Positions 45,164 through 55,174 of a stretch of 64,000 nt of DNA are shown piece after piece. The position numbers and the translations under genes were made by a program. Origin of the DNA: Candidatus Methylobacter titanis (GTDB lineage Bacteria > Pseudomonadota > Gammaproteobacteria > Methylococcales > Methylomonadaceae). How positions within the stretch are numbered: position 1 is the first letter of the stretch; every line of letters starts with the position of its first letter. Below the pieces are notes generated by a model. That model did not search any database. It was not told the origin of the DNA and worked only from the letters and a program-made list of their open reading frames with translations. The stretch spans positions 1 to 64,000 of the forward strand of contig JAQSDX010000003.1 in NCBI GenBank assembly GCA_029946125.1, given 5' to 3'.

Positions 45164-46045
45164 TTACAAACCTACAGTGGTCAAATAGAGTTGGTTAAGA
45201 TCGTTTCCCCATAATAGCGCGATCCATCCTGCTGCTGCTAAATAAGGTCCAAAAGGGATGGGCACGTTATGATCGTGTTTGACAAAAATAATCATGCATA
45301 GACCGATGATTGCGCCGACCAGTGATGATAATAAAATAATAATCGGCACGTACTGCCAGCCTAGCCAGGCACCGAATAAAGCCAGTAATTTGAAATCGCC
45401 ATAGCCCATGCCTTCTTTTCCGGTTATCAGTTTAAACAGATGAAATACCGACCAAAGGGCTGCATAGCCGACAACAGTGCCGATGATGCTGGCGTGAGCA
45501 TCAGTAAATACATCAAATAGACTCAGGCACAGACCCAGCCAAAGCACCGGTAGAGTGATGGAGTCAGGCAGTAACTGGTGGTCAATATCAATAAAGACTA
45601 ATGCAATCAACGACCAAGTCAGCAGCAGGGCGAAAGCGGCTTGAGGCGTGTAGCCAAAATGCCAGGCGACTATGAATGATGTTATCGCGGTGAACGCTTC
45701 TATGAGCGGATAGCGCATCGAAATGTGACAGCCGCATTGTGCACATTTTCCTCTTAAGAAAACATAGCTGATGACCGGGATGTTCTGGTAAGGCTTGATC
45801 GGCGTGTTGCATTTTGGGCAGCGTGATAAAGGAAAAGCCAGGTTGAAAGTTTCTTCTTTTTCGGTTTGCGCCGTTTCCTGATTAAGTTGCAAGTATGCGG
45901 TACATTCCTTGCGCCATCCTTGTTGCATCATGATGGGCAATCGATAGATGACGACATTGAGAAAGCTGCCGACCAGCAAGCCGATAACACCGGCTAAAAG
46001 TGAAAATAAAGGGCTTATAGTTAAAAAGGTATTAAGCTGTTGCAT
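45164..46045 (-). CDS. pilD: Type IV prepilin peptidase and N-methyltransferase PilD
   Basis: Cleaves the leader of type IV pilins and methylates the new N-terminus, at the inner membrane. The 293-residue product has the zinc tetracysteine loop (RCPKCNTPI and KCAQCGCH), catalytic aspartates in FIDIDHQLLPDSITLP and GMGYGDFKLLALFG, and about seven membrane helices. It follows pilC after an unusual heptamer repeat tract of about 130 bases. Confidence 0.95.
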   Translation of the reverse strand: MQQLNTFLTISPLFSLLAGVIGLLVGSFLNVVIYRLPIMMQQGWRKECTAYLQLNQETAQTEKEETFNLAFPLSRCPKCNTPIKPYQNIPVISYVFLRGKCAQCGCHISMRYPLIEAFTAITSFIVAWHFGYTPQAAFALLLTWSLIALVFIDIDHQLLPDSITLPVLWLGLCLSLFDVFTDAHASIIGTVVGYAALWSVFHLFKLITGKEGMGYGDFKLLALFGAWLGWQYVPIIILLSSLVGAIIGLCMIIFVKHDHNVPIPFGPYLAAAGWIALLWGNDLNQLYLTTVGL

Positions 46046-46071
46046 CGGTATTTTTTGAGGAGTGAGTGAAG

Positions 46072-46113
46072 GGCTAAAGGCTAAAGGCTAAAGGCTAAAG
46101 GCTAAAGGCTAAA
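46072..46113. repeat. Six perfect tandem copies of GGCTAAA
   Basis: The heptamer GGCTAAA is repeated six times without error. About 30 bases later comes TTTCGCCTTTCGCC and ACCTTTCGCC, an inverted degenerate version (GGCGAAA). One more copy, GGCTAAAGGCT, occurs near 49187 before pilB. The tract lies between pilC and pilD. Confidence 0.9.
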
Positions 46114-46176
46114 GATAAATTGTATTGGCGCCAGGGTTTTTCGCCTTTCGCCTTGTACCTTTCGCCTGATTTTTTT

Positions 46177-47394
46177 TCAAATCGCCGCACCCATTTTAAA
46201 TATCGGTAAATACATTGCGACAATCAGACCGCCGACTAAAATGCCCAGTATCACCATAATAATAGGTTCCATTAAGCTGCTTAAATTATCGACCAGGTTG
46301 TCGACTTCTTCGTCGAAAAAATCGGCAACTTTCAACAGCATGGAATCCATCGAGCCGGATTCCTCGCCGATAGCCACCATCTGTATCACCATGTTCGGCC
46401 AAAGATTGGACTGTTGCATCGCAAATTGAAGCCGTTGCCCCGTTGCTACTTCCTCGCGCATTTTTAACACGGCTTCTGAGTAGATAATATTGCCGCAGGC
46501 TCCGGCGACGGACTCCAACGCTTCGACCAAGGGTACCCCGGCTGCGGACATGGTTGCCAAAGTTCTGGCAAAACGCGCAACGGCAGACTTGTTTAAAATG
46601 AGGCCGACTACCGGTAATTTCAGCAGGGTTTTATCCATGAAGTGATTGAATGGCTTGGAACGTTTTTTAAAATAGCCAAATACGTAAACGGCGCCAATAA
46701 CAACGCCAACAACAACGTACCACCAAGCCTGCATCCATTCAGACATATGGACAACCATTTTAGTGAAGGCGGGCAGATCCGCACCAAAACTTTTAAACAT
46801 ATCGTCAAATACCGGCACCACAAAAATCAGCAGGATGGTAGTGACGATAAAAGCGACAACAATAACCGCGATCGGATAGGTCAGCGCCTTTTTGATCTTT
46901 TTCTTCATCGACTCGGTTTTTTCTTTGTAGGTAGCGATTTTATCCAGCAGCGTTTCCAATACCCCCGCCTGTTCGCCAGCTTCAACCAAGTTACAAAATA
47001 ATTCATCAAAATACAGCGATTTTTTGTTTAGCGCTTCGGCCAAGGTGTCGCCGCCTTCAATATCGGCTTTGATGCTCATCAGCAGGGCTTCCATGCTGGG
47101 ATTATCATGGCCTTTACCGACAATCTCGAACGACTGAACCAAAGGTACCCCTGCCTTAAGCATGGTGGCAAGCTGTCTGGCGAAAATGGCTATGTCGCCC
47201 GGGGTGATAGCCTTGACTTTTGCGCTGAATAACGGTTTGGGTTTTTTCTTGAGTTTAATGACGCGGTAGCCTTGTCGTCTTAGCTCCGTTTTTGCGGTGA
47301 TTTCACTTCTTGCAGAGATTATGCCACCGGTTTTCTTTTTGTTTTTGTCGGTTCCCGCCCAGACGAAATCTATTTGTTCAGTTTGCTGTGCCAT
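46177..47394 (-). CDS. pilC: Type IV pilus inner-membrane platform protein PilC
   Basis: An inner-membrane anchor of the pilus assembly motor. The 405-residue product has two GspF domains (about residues 65-190 and 270-395), each with the typical FARQLATMLKAGVPLVQSFE and FARTLATMSAAGVPLVEALE helices and a membrane segment. The N-terminus (FVWAGTDKNKKKTGGI) is PilC-like. It starts two bases after pilB ends. Confidence 0.95.
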   Translation of the reverse strand: MAQQTEQIDFVWAGTDKNKKKTGGIISARSEITAKTELRRQGYRVIKLKKKPKPLFSAKVKAITPGDIAIFARQLATMLKAGVPLVQSFEIVGKGHDNPSMEALLMSIKADIEGGDTLAEALNKKSLYFDELFCNLVEAGEQAGVLETLLDKIATYKEKTESMKKKIKKALTYPIAVIVVAFIVTTILLIFVVPVFDDMFKSFGADLPAFTKMVVHMSEWMQAWWYVVVGVVIGAVYVFGYFKKRSKPFNHFMDKTLLKLPVVGLILNKSAVARFARTLATMSAAGVPLVEALESVAGACGNIIYSEAVLKMREEVATGQRLQFAMQQSNLWPNMVIQMVAIGEESGSMDSMLLKVADFFDEEVDNLVDNLSSLMEPIIMVILGILVGGLIVAMYLPIFKMGAAI

Positions 47395-47396
47395 GA

Positions 47397-49109
47397 TTAT
47401 TCCTTGGTAATCCGATCAATTTCTTCCAGACTGGTTATTCCCATGCTTACCTTGTTGAGTCCCGATCTACGCAAATCATTAAAACCTTCAGCCAGCGCGC
47501 ACTCCGCCAGTTGATCGGTATTGCCGCCGTTTAAGATGAGTGTGCGCATTTTTTCGGTCAGCGTCAGGACTTGATAAATACCGACCCGACCTTTATAGCC
47601 ATTGGTGCAATGATCGCAGCCGACCGCGCTGAACATCTTAAGATCGCGTAACTCTTCCGGTTTGAAGCCGGTCTCAAGGAGCACTTTGTCGGGAAGGTGG
47701 GCCGGGACTTTGCAGTGTTCACAAAGCCTCCGGCCCAGACGTTGCGCCATAATCAAATTAACCGAAGAAATGATATTGAACGCAGGTATGCCCATTTGCA
47801 GCAGTCGATTTAAGGTTTGCGGGGCGTCATTAGTATGCAAGGTTGATAGCACCAAATGTCCGGTTTGTGCGGCTTTAACGGCGATTTCGGCGGTTTCCAA
47901 ATCACGAATTTCGCCGACCATGATGATATCAGGATCCTGCCGTAAAAAAGCCCGTAAAGCACTGGCAAAGGTCAGGCCTGCTTTAGGGTTCATATTGACC
48001 TGGTTGATGCCTTCTACGGTGATTTCAACGGGGTCTTCGGCGGTGGAAATATTGCGCTCCACGGTATTCAGGATATTTAAACCGGTATAGAGGGTAACGG
48101 TTTTACCGCTACCCGTTGGCCCTGTCACCAGGACTAAACCGTAAGGTTTGTTGATGGCTTCAAGGAATATCCTTTGTTGTTCCGGTTCAAAACCCAGTTT
48201 TTCGACGCCCAGCTGGGCGCTGGTAGGATCCAAAATACGCAGTACGACTTTTTCGCCGAATAGGGTAGGACAGGTATTTACCCGGAAATCAATCGCGCGA
48301 TTTTTGGATAAGGTCATTTTGATACGGCCATCCTGAGGGATCCTCCGTTCGGCAATATCCATTTTAGACATCACCTTGATGCGGGAGATAAGTCTGTTGG
48401 CGATGCTTTGGGGTGGCGTGGCAACTTGGCGAAGTATGCCGTCAGATCGGTAGCGGATGCGGAAAATTTTTTCGTAGGGTTCCATGTGTATATCGGATAC
48501 CCCCTGTTTGATCGAGTCTAACAATATCTTGTTAACGTAACGCACAATAGGCGCATCATCAATATCTGAGTTGACTTCGGCTTTAGCGGCATCTTCTTCG
48601 CCCCCGCTGATGTTCAGGTTGTCCAAATCCTCGTCAAGCATATCCGTCATTGAGGCATCGGCGGCCTCTAAGGCGGCCTCAATGGTTTTGGTAAGCTTAT
48701 CTTCTTCAACCAGAACGGCTTCGGGATTAAGGCGGCTGTGGAACTTGATGTCATCCAGGGCGTGAAAATCGGATGGATCGGATATGGCGACAAATAGTGT
48801 TTTTCCCCGGGTAAAAAGGGGAAGCGCATGGCATTTTCGGATGAGTTTTTCACCTACCAGCGTTACCGGGAGTTTACGGAAGTCGATGGCATTCAGGTCA
48901 AAAAAAGGCATTCCAAATTCAATGGAGGCTTGGAATGCGATCACCTTGCTGTCAATAAGCTTATTGCTGACAAGATAGTGTATTAACGAGACCTGTTTTT
49001 TTTGCGCTTCCTGGTTATAGGCTCGCGCATCATTTTCCGTTAGCAATCCTTTTTCAATCAAGCGCCGTATAAGGCCGCTAAATTGTAAATCTGTTAGTGC
49101 GGTATTCAT
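47397..49109 (-). CDS. pilB: Type IV pilus extension ATPase PilB
   Basis: A hexameric ATPase that drives pilus polymerisation. The 570-residue product has an N-terminal MshEN-type domain and the ATPase core: Walker [16 protein letters not shown], Asp box, [20 protein letters not shown] (Walker B) and the His box [21 protein letters not shown] zinc tetracysteine sits near the C-terminus (CEHCKVPA and [15 protein letters not shown]). The pilA pilin gene is not in the window. It heads the minus-strand cluster. Confidence 0.95.
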   Translation of the reverse strand: MNTALTDLQFSGLIRRLIEKGLLTENDARAYNQEAQKKQVSLIHYLVSNKLIDSKVIAFQASIEFGMPFFDLNAIDFRKLPVTLVGEKLIRKCHALPLFTRGKTLFVAISDPSDFHALDDIKFHSRLNPEAVLVEEDKLTKTIEAALEAADASMTDMLDEDLDNLNISGGEEDAAKAEVNSDIDDAPIVRYVNKILLDSIKQGVSDIHMEPYEKIFRIRYRSDGILRQVATPPQSIANRLISRIKVMSKMDIAERRIPQDGRIKMTLSKNRAIDFRVNTCPTLFGEKVVLRILDPTSAQLGVEKLGFEPEQQRIFLEAINKPYGLVLVTGPTGSGKTVTLYTGLNILNTVERNISTAEDPVEITVEGINQVNMNPKAGLTFASALRAFLRQDPDIIMVGEIRDLETAEIAVKAAQTGHLVLSTLHTNDAPQTLNRLLQMGIPAFNIISSVNLIMAQRLGRRLCEHCKVPAHLPDKVLLETGFKPEELRDLKMFSAVGCDHCTNGYKGRVGIYQVLTLTEKMRTLILNGGNTDQLAECALAEGFNDLRRSGLNKVSMGITSLEEIDRITKE

Positions 49110-49195
49110 AGGATGATTGCTGGGGCAGTTGTTTGCAGTTGTTTGAGCAAATATAGGTTAAAAAGGGGTAAGGTACAAGGCAATGGGCTAAAGGC

Positions 49196-49305
49196 TGTGG
49201 GGGGCGGCTTTAGCCGCCCAGTGGCGACTGAAGTCGCCCCCACATTCAGGTGCCTAACTGTCAGAATAAAGTTGACTGAGTACTAGGCGCGAATAAATTC
49301 GCGCC
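49196..49305. repeat. Three palindromes between pilB and valS
   Basis: An outer TGTGGGGG / CCCCCACA pair encloses two hairpins, GGGCGGCT-TT-AGCCGCCC (49202-49219) and GGCGACT-GA-AGTCGCC (49223-49238), a cruciform-like unit. A third palindrome GGCGCGAAT-AA-ATTCGCGCC lies at 49286-49305, just past the valS end, and may help to terminate valS. The GGCGACTTTAGTCGCC family recurs at 62729-62754. Confidence 0.8.
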
Positions 49306-49339
49306 CACAGAAGCAATAATTGCCTCTTCACCTGCCTTC

Positions 49340-52201
49340 TTATAACGCTTGAATTTTACGCTGCTGTTCTTCCAAGTTGTTAAGTATCGAACGTAAATCA
49401 GCCAGCTTGGCTTTTTCTTTATCGATAACTTCCTGAGGCGCTTTGTCGACAAACGCCGGGTTATTCAACTTACCTTCGACTCTAGGCAGGTCGTTATGGA
49501 TTTTTTGTATTTCCTTGTCCAGTCGTGCCAGTTCCGCTTCCTTGTCGATTAAGCCCGCCATCGGGATCAGGATTTTCATCTCGCCGACTAGCGCCATTGC
49601 CGATTCGGGTGTGGCGTCATCAGCGTTTAACCAGGTAATCGATTCCAGCCTGCCCAGCTTTTGTAAATAAATCCGGTTGTTGGCTAAACTTTGTTGATCG
49701 GCATCCGAGCCGCTTTGCAATAATATCGGCAGTGGTTTGCTCGGAGCGATATTCATTTCGCCACGAATGCGGCGCACGCCCAGAATAAAACTCATTACCC
49801 AGTTGGTTTCGGCGATGGCGTTAGCATCGATTTGCGCTTCATCGGCAACCGGGTAAGGCTGCAACATGATGGTATCCGCTTTAATTCCCGCCAACGGCGC
49901 AACCCGCTGCCAGATTTCTTCGGTAATAAACGGCATGATCGGATGCGCCAAACGTAAAATCGACTCCAAAACCGTCAGCAGGGTTTTACGGGTGCCGCGT
50001 TGCAGCGCCTCGTCATCCGATTGCAACGATATTTTTGACAGTTCCAGATACCAGTCGCAATACTCATTCCAGGTGAACTCGTAAAGGGCTTGAGCGGCCA
50101 GGTCAAAACGGTAGTTGTCGATCGCGTTGGTGGTTACGGCCGTCACCTGATGCAGACGGGAGGTAATCCAGCGATCCACTTGGCTGTATGCGCACGGTGC
50201 GTCGGATAAACCATTATCCTGCTCTTCGGTATTCATCAGCACGAAACGCGCAGCGTTCCACAGCTTGTTGCAGAAATTGCGATAACCTTCGGTGCGGGCA
50301 AGATCGAAACGAATATCCCGGCCTGTAGACGCCAACGAAGCAAAGGTAAAACGCAACGCATCGGTACCGTAAGACTGAATGCCGTCCGGAAAATGCTTGC
50401 GGGTATCCTGCTCGATTTTTTTAGCTAAATGCGGCTGCATCATGCCGGAAATACGTTTTGCCACCAGCGCTTCCAGTTCAATGCCGTCGATGATGTCAAT
50501 CGGATCGAGTACATTGCCCTTGGATTTGGACATTTTTTGCCCTTCGGCATCGCGCACCAAGCCGTGGATGTAGACTTCCTTGAACGGCACTTCGCCCTGA
50601 AATTTCAAGCCCATCATGATCATCCGTGCCACCCAGAAAAAAATGATGTCAAAGCCGGTCACCAGTACGCTGGTCGGGTAATGCTTGGCCAGTTCCGGTG
50701 TTTGCTCGGGCCAGCCTAAGGTGGAAAAAGGCCACAAGGCGGAAGAAAACCAGGTGTCCAGCACATCTTCATCCTGTCTAAGCGAATAGTCGGCGGACAG
50801 ATTATGCTTGGCGCGGACATCCTGCTCGGAGTTGCCGACATAAATATTGCCCAGTTCGTCATACCAGGCCGGGATACGGTGCCCCCACCAGATTTGCCGC
50901 GAGATACACCAGTCCTGAATATTGCGCATCCAGTCGAAATAGGTGTTTTTCCAGTTATCCGGCACAAACTTGATGTCGCCGTTTTCAACGGCGGCAATCG
51001 CAGGTTCTGCCAATGGCGCAACCTTGACATACCACTGGTCGGTCAACAGCGGTTCGATAATGCTGTTGCTGCGGTCGCCGCGCGGCACCATCAATTTATG
51101 GTCGGCGATTTTTTCCAGCAAACCCAGAGCATCAAGATCGGCGACTATTTGTTTGCGCGCGACAAAGCGATCCAGGCCGATGTATTTGGCTGGAATCAGC
51201 TCGTTTTCGCCGTCGTCGTTGCCGCGTATCGCGGCGTCAACGGTAAACAGATTAATCAAGCCGCCATGCGGCAAATCCTGAATAACCGAGGTATGACGGT
51301 GGCGCGTCCAAACCTCGTAATCGTTAAAATCATGAGCCGGAGTGATCTTGACGCAGCCGGTGCCGAATTCGGGATCGACATACTCATCGGCAATAATCGG
51401 TATGCGGCGGCCTGTTAATGGCAGTTCCACGAACTCGCCGAGCAGATGTTTGTAGCGCTCGTCGTTCGGATGTATCGCCACCGCCGCATCGCCCAGCAGG
51501 GTTTCAGGGCGGGTCGTGGCGACGATCAAATGCCCCTGACCATTAGACAGCGGATAACGCAGATGCCACATGAAACCGTTTTCTTCTTCCGACAACACTT
51601 CCAGATCGGAAACGGCGGTATGCAAAACCGGGTCCCAGTTGACCAGGCGTTTGCCGCGATAAATCAGGCCTTCCTCATACAGCCGGATAAACACTTCCTG
51701 CACCGCATCGGACATGCCCTTGTCCATCGTGAAGCGCTCCTTGTCCCAGTCCAACGAAGAGCCCATGCGCCGCAACTGACGGGTAATGGTGCCGCCGGAT
51801 TCCTCCTTCCATTCCCAGACTTTTTCCAGAAATTTTTCGCGGCCCAGATCATGGCGGGTAAGGCCTTCCGCATTGCATAGCCTTTCGACCACCATTTGCG
51901 TGGCGATGCCCGCATGGTCGGTGCCCGGTTGCCACAAGGTGCTGCAGCCTTTCATCCGGTGATAGCGGGTCAGCGCATCCATGATGGTGTCCTGAAAGGC
52001 ATGGCCCATGTGCAAACTGCCGGTGACATTGGGCGGCGGAATCATGATGCAATAGGATTCACCCTCCGGTTTGGCCGCTGCCGAACCTGCTCCAGGCAGG
52101 TTTTCGGCATACACACCATCCCTGGCGCTAAAATAGCCTTTGTCTTCCCAGGTTTGATACCAGCGTTGTTCGATTGAATGCGGGGCGTATGTTTTTTCCA
52201 T
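49340..52201 (-). CDS. valS: Valyl-tRNA synthetase
   Basis: A class I synthetase that charges tRNA-Val and edits Thr-tRNA. The 953-residue product has the HIGH motif as [18 protein letters not shown] and the KMSKS motif as [16 protein letters not shown]. The CP1 editing domain (about 225-420) contains [22 protein letters not shown]-terminal coiled coil ([19 protein letters not shown]) contacts the tRNA. The length is typical. In most gammaproteobacteria it follows holC directly; here about 5.8 kb of accessory DNA lies between them. Confidence 0.97.
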   Translation of the reverse strand: MEKTYAPHSIEQRWYQTWEDKGYFSARDGVYAENLPGAGSAAAKPEGESYCIMIPPPNVTGSLHMGHAFQDTIMDALTRYHRMKGCSTLWQPGTDHAGIATQMVVERLCNAEGLTRHDLGREKFLEKVWEWKEESGGTITRQLRRMGSSLDWDKERFTMDKGMSDAVQEVFIRLYEEGLIYRGKRLVNWDPVLHTAVSDLEVLSEEENGFMWHLRYPLSNGQGHLIVATTRPETLLGDAAVAIHPNDERYKHLLGEFVELPLTGRRIPIIADEYVDPEFGTGCVKITPAHDFNDYEVWTRHRHTSVIQDLPHGGLINLFTVDAAIRGNDDGENELIPAKYIGLDRFVARKQIVADLDALGLLEKIADHKLMVPRGDRSNSIIEPLLTDQWYVKVAPLAEPAIAAVENGDIKFVPDNWKNTYFDWMRNIQDWCISRQIWWGHRIPAWYDELGNIYVGNSEQDVRAKHNLSADYSLRQDEDVLDTWFSSALWPFSTLGWPEQTPELAKHYPTSVLVTGFDIIFFWVARMIMMGLKFQGEVPFKEVYIHGLVRDAEGQKMSKSKGNVLDPIDIIDGIELEALVAKRISGMMQPHLAKKIEQDTRKHFPDGIQSYGTDALRFTFASLASTGRDIRFDLARTEGYRNFCNKLWNAARFVLMNTEEQDNGLSDAPCAYSQVDRWITSRLHQVTAVTTNAIDNYRFDLAAQALYEFTWNEYCDWYLELSKISLQSDDEALQRGTRKTLLTVLESILRLAHPIMPFITEEIWQRVAPLAGIKADTIMLQPYPVADEAQIDANAIAETNWVMSFILGVRRIRGEMNIAPSKPLPILLQSGSDADQQSLANNRIYLQKLGRLESITWLNADDATPESAMALVGEMKILIPMAGLIDKEAELARLDKEIQKIHNDLPRVEGKLNNPAFVDKAPQEVIDKEKAKLADLRSILNNLEEQQRKIQAL

Positions 52202-52258
52202 GGATGCGTTATTATTTTCGTGAAAAGTTAGCTATTTTAGCAGGATTAAGGTCGGGAA

Positions 52259-52624
52259 TCAGGCTAGTGGATTTGATGATGGATTTTGCAGCCACATACT
52301 TATATTGCTTCTTATTTTATTAAGTCTGAGAGTATCAATAGTTCCCAGTTTGCCTATCAGGATGTTTTCATCAACAACAGCCAGTCTGCAGGCGCGAATT
52401 AAACTCGACTGCTTTAAGCCCGTTTGCTGGAAATCGGGTTCTTCCAAGTTAATAATTTCATCCAAAGCTGGAGCTGCTTGATGAAGCTGGCTGGAAATCA
52501 TGCAGATAAGCCAATCATCAAATTTCCCCGGCAGTTTCCGAAGTATCAGTGCAGGACGAAGTTTGCCGTCCTTTTGATCTGTTTGAGGAAAACGTAAAAG
52601 AACAATCTGGCCTTCTAAAATCAT
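52259..52624 (-). CDS. PemK/MazF-family toxin
   Basis: A probable endoribonuclease toxin of 121 residues with the beta-barrel start GQIVLLRFPQTDQKDGKLRP and ALILRK, the core of the PemK/MazF fold. It also has the conserved-looking LICMISSQ strand and SSLIRACRLAVVDENILIGK. It starts one base within the antitoxin stop (TGATG), so the pair is translationally coupled. The toxin is placed after the antitoxin, as normal. Located immediately upstream of valS with a 57-base gap. Confidence 0.85.
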   Translation of the reverse strand: MILEGQIVLLRFPQTDQKDGKLRPALILRKLPGKFDDWLICMISSQLHQAAPALDEIINLEEPDFQQTGLKQSSLIRACRLAVVDENILIGKLGTIDTLRLNKIRSNISMWLQNPSSNPLA

Positions 52625-52833
52625 CAGAATGTTTCTTTCAAGTCAGCAACGGAATAATTGGAATCTTCATTTTCCATCCCCCTCATTGCGGAGCTAATAG
52701 AAAAATCAGTCCAATGACTGTTTTCCTCTTTTTCCGTTTTAAGCTTAAGGTATTCTACAAAATCAAGTACTTCTGCCTGTTTTGATTCGGGTAATGACGT
52801 TACGGTTATTAATATTTTTTCTGACAAATTCAT
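52624..52833 (-). CDS. Antitoxin, DUF2281 type
   Basis: A 69-residue protein with the DUF2281 core SLPESKQAEVLDFVEYLKLK, commonly seen as the antitoxin of VapC- or PemK-type toxins. The C-terminal half is polar and acidic and probably wraps the toxin. A CGGAGAC ribosome binding site precedes the ATG. The two-gene operon should be autoregulated, but no operator is evident upstream, where dispersed palindromes begin. Confidence 0.8.
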   Translation of the reverse strand: MNLSEKILITVTSLPESKQAEVLDFVEYLKLKTEKEENSHWTDFSISSAMRGMENEDSNYSVADLKETF

Positions 52834-52864
52834 GATTGTCTCCGGTTAAGCTGCGAAGTTTGTC

Positions 52865-53096
52865 GGTTGGGTTAGGCGTTAGCCGTAACCCAACCCATAC
52901 ACGCAAAATGTCGGCTTACGCTATTGCTAACCCAACCTACGGTTGCGTATTCTGGTTTTAGCTTTTAAATTTATACGTATATTGTATCGTTTCTACGGCA
53001 ACCGTGGGAGCGATAACTGTCGTGGGCGCGGCCCGCTCCTACAAATATTATCCGTACAAACATTTATCGCTGTATTCGTAGGAGCGGGCCGCGCCC
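52865..53096. repeat. Palindromic repeats between mod and the antitoxin gene
   Basis: GGTTGGGTTA / TAACCCAACC (52865-52895) is one palindrome, with a related arm CTAACCCAACC near 52932-52942. Farther on, the 19-base element at 53024-53042 (ending GCTCCTAC) has its exact inverted copy at 53078-53096 (starting GTAGGAGC), separated by 35 bases. The same GTAGGAGCGGGC element occurs on the other side of mod at 55043 and 55113. Confidence 0.8.
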
Positions 53097-53110
53097 GCGA
53101 GCTTCGACAA

Positions 53111-54970
53111 TTAAAAAGCAATAAATAGATGCTTAAGATGCTGGCGCAGGTTCCATTTGGCATCGGTATTCAGGGCGCGTTCCAGGCAGATAAAGGCTTG
53201 CGGGTTTTGCAGTAATTGATCGACGGTTTTATTCGACAGCGTATTGTCCAGGCAAATCAATGCCGATTTCTCGCCATCATTGACAAGGCTGACAGCGTTG
53301 GCGGTGAATTGGGGTTGTTCCTGTAGCTGGTAATTGAGGCGGAAGCCGTTTTTCAGTAACACTTCATCGCGTATCTCGTGCGGCTCGAACAGGCCGATCA
53401 GTTGCGCTTCTTTTTCGGTGATGTAAGCTTCCAGCCGTTGCAGGTTTTCCGCTTCCGAAGCTTCCGGGTCGGGTTTGAAATCAACGCGCGGAAAATGCGA
53501 TTTGGTCAGTTGGTAGACTTTGAAACCGGCATTCAAAGGTTGGGGGTTTTCGCCATAGCCGTTAATCACCCGATTTACCCGCTCGATGGTGATGTCGGAT
53601 ATTTTTTTGAAACCGGCTTTATAAGCTTCGGAATCGGCTTTGGTTTGTTCGGGCAGTTGGACGAGGATAAATTTGCGGTTGCCGTTGTCTTGCTTGTTAA
53701 GCTCCAGGACGGCTTGAGCGGCCACTCCAGAACCAGAAAAGAAATCCAGAATCATATCATCTGGCTTAGTGCAAACTTGTGAAAGAAGCGTTTTTAATAG
53801 TGAGACCGGTTTTGAGTAATCAAATATATTGCCACCTAAAAGTTGCTGAATTGCTCGTGTGGCTTCGGTATTGAGACCAACTTTGTCCATCATTAAAGAA
53901 GAAAATGGATTGTATGTGCTTTTTAATTCGTTTCTGTACCGCTTTAGCATTGGACGTTTGCTGTTGTCCTCAGGAAAATAAACTCGTTCTTCAGCTATCA
54001 GTTTATCCATTGACTGAGGGATGTAAGCCCAAACTCTATTAGGATTAAATGGAAAAATATTGCCTGTAGCCGGATCAATAAGATCATAAGCCTGATTTGG
54101 ACGCATGGAAGCCGTCATGCCAACCGTTAAGTCTCCTAATACCCATTCGCCACGAGAGTCATCATCAGGATTCGAGTAACTTTTAAAATCTTTGGCATAT
54201 CCAGCAAAATCATTTAGCTCGCCTTTGTGATAGCAAATAACATATTCATGGTCAGTTGAAACATTATTATCAGCCATAGCTGAGGATGCCCGACGCTTCC
54301 AAAGTAACTGTACAACAAAATTTTCCTCCCCAAACACCTCATCCATCGCCTTGCGCAGGTTATGCACCTCATTGTCGTCTATCGAAACAAAGATCACGCC
54401 GTCGTCTTTCAGCAGTTGCCGCGCCAGCAATAAGCGCGGGTAGATCATGTTCAGCCAGTTGGAATGGTAGCGGCCGTCGCTGTCGGGATTGGTATCGACT
54501 TTTATCCCGGCTTCCGCGCCGCCGGTTTGCTCCCAGTAGGCTTGGCGCTGTTCGTTGTAATTGTCCGAATAAACAAAATCCTTGCCGGTGTTGTAAGGCG
54601 GGTCGATGTAGATGCATTTGACCGCGCCACGGTATGCGGCCAGCAGGCATTTAAGGCTTTCCAGGTTTTCACCCTCGATAATCAGGTTGCCGTTTGCCTT
54701 GCCGGGATTGACCGAGCGGGTTTCGTCATAGGTCAGCGCCGCCGTGGTAGGGTTGTAAGCGGCCTGTTTGGCGTTGCGCTTGCCCGACCAGGTGAAATCG
54801 TAACGTTCCTTGTTGTGGACGGTTTCTCCCGCCAATTGTTTAATATCGTCGAGTTTAAGCCGGCCTTCGCCGTCAAACAGGTCGGGGAACAGGCGTTTTA
54901 ATTCCTGCAAGCGTTGTTGCTGTCCGTCGGGGGTGTTAGGCATTTTTTGTTGCAGGGCGGATTCGTTCAT
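53111..54970 (-). CDS. Type III restriction-modification methyltransferase (Mod)
   Basis: N6-adenine DNA methyltransferase and specificity subunit of a type III system. The 619-residue product has DPPYNTG at about residue 123 followed by the target region, then DFFSGSG at about 408, the beta-class order. LIIEGENLESLKCLLAAYRG lies before the catalytic motif, as in Mod proteins. The region of about residues 230-405 is visibly more AT-rich than its flanks, in keeping with an exchanged target recognition domain. It follows res on the same strand; the usual order is mod before res. Palindromes flank it on both sides. Confidence 0.92.
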   Translation of the reverse strand: MNESALQQKMPNTPDGQQQRLQELKRLFPDLFDGEGRLKLDDIKQLAGETVHNKERYDFTWSGKRNAKQAAYNPTTAALTYDETRSVNPGKANGNLIIEGENLESLKCLLAAYRGAVKCIYIDPPYNTGKDFVYSDNYNEQRQAYWEQTGGAEAGIKVDTNPDSDGRYHSNWLNMIYPRLLLARQLLKDDGVIFVSIDDNEVHNLRKAMDEVFGEENFVVQLLWKRRASSAMADNNVSTDHEYVICYHKGELNDFAGYAKDFKSYSNPDDDSRGEWVLGDLTVGMTASMRPNQAYDLIDPATGNIFPFNPNRVWAYIPQSMDKLIAEERVYFPEDNSKRPMLKRYRNELKSTYNPFSSLMMDKVGLNTEATRAIQQLLGGNIFDYSKPVSLLKTLLSQVCTKPDDMILDFFSGSGVAAQAVLELNKQDNGNRKFILVQLPEQTKADSEAYKAGFKKISDITIERVNRVINGYGENPQPLNAGFKVYQLTKSHFPRVDFKPDPEASEAENLQRLEAYITEKEAQLIGLFEPHEIRDEVLLKNGFRLNYQLQEQPQFTANAVSLVNDGEKSALICLDNTLSNKTVDQLLQNPQAFICLERALNTDAKWNLRQHLKHLFIAF

Positions 54971-55000
54971 TTTTAGTTGTATTGTTGGATGGATGATTTA

Positions 55001-55172
55001 TCGTTCCCACGCCGGAGCGTTACTGCTATTCAGTTAAGCTTCGTAGGAGCGGGCCATGCCCGCGAGCGATGCCGATTAACTTTGGTAATCATTGTCGTGA
55101 TGTCGCGGGCGCGGCCCGCTCCTACGAAATCTTTTTGTGTTTATCGTTCCCACGCTCCGGCGTGGAAACGAT
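55001..55172. repeat. Nested inverted repeats between res and mod
   Basis: Four elements are arranged symmetrically. ATCGTTCCCACGCCGGAGCG (55001-55020) has an inverted copy with one mismatch at 55153-55172. TTCGTAGGAGCGGGCC (from 55040) has its inverted copy at 55113-55128. The whole block could fold into one large cruciform of about 170 bases. It ends three bases from the res stop and begins about 30 bases before the mod start. Confidence 0.85.
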
Positions 55173-55174
55173 GT

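Noticed and set aside
46072-46113. Heptamer array considered as a CRISPR-like repeat
   Set aside because: The units are contiguous 7-mers with no spacers and no cas genes in the window.
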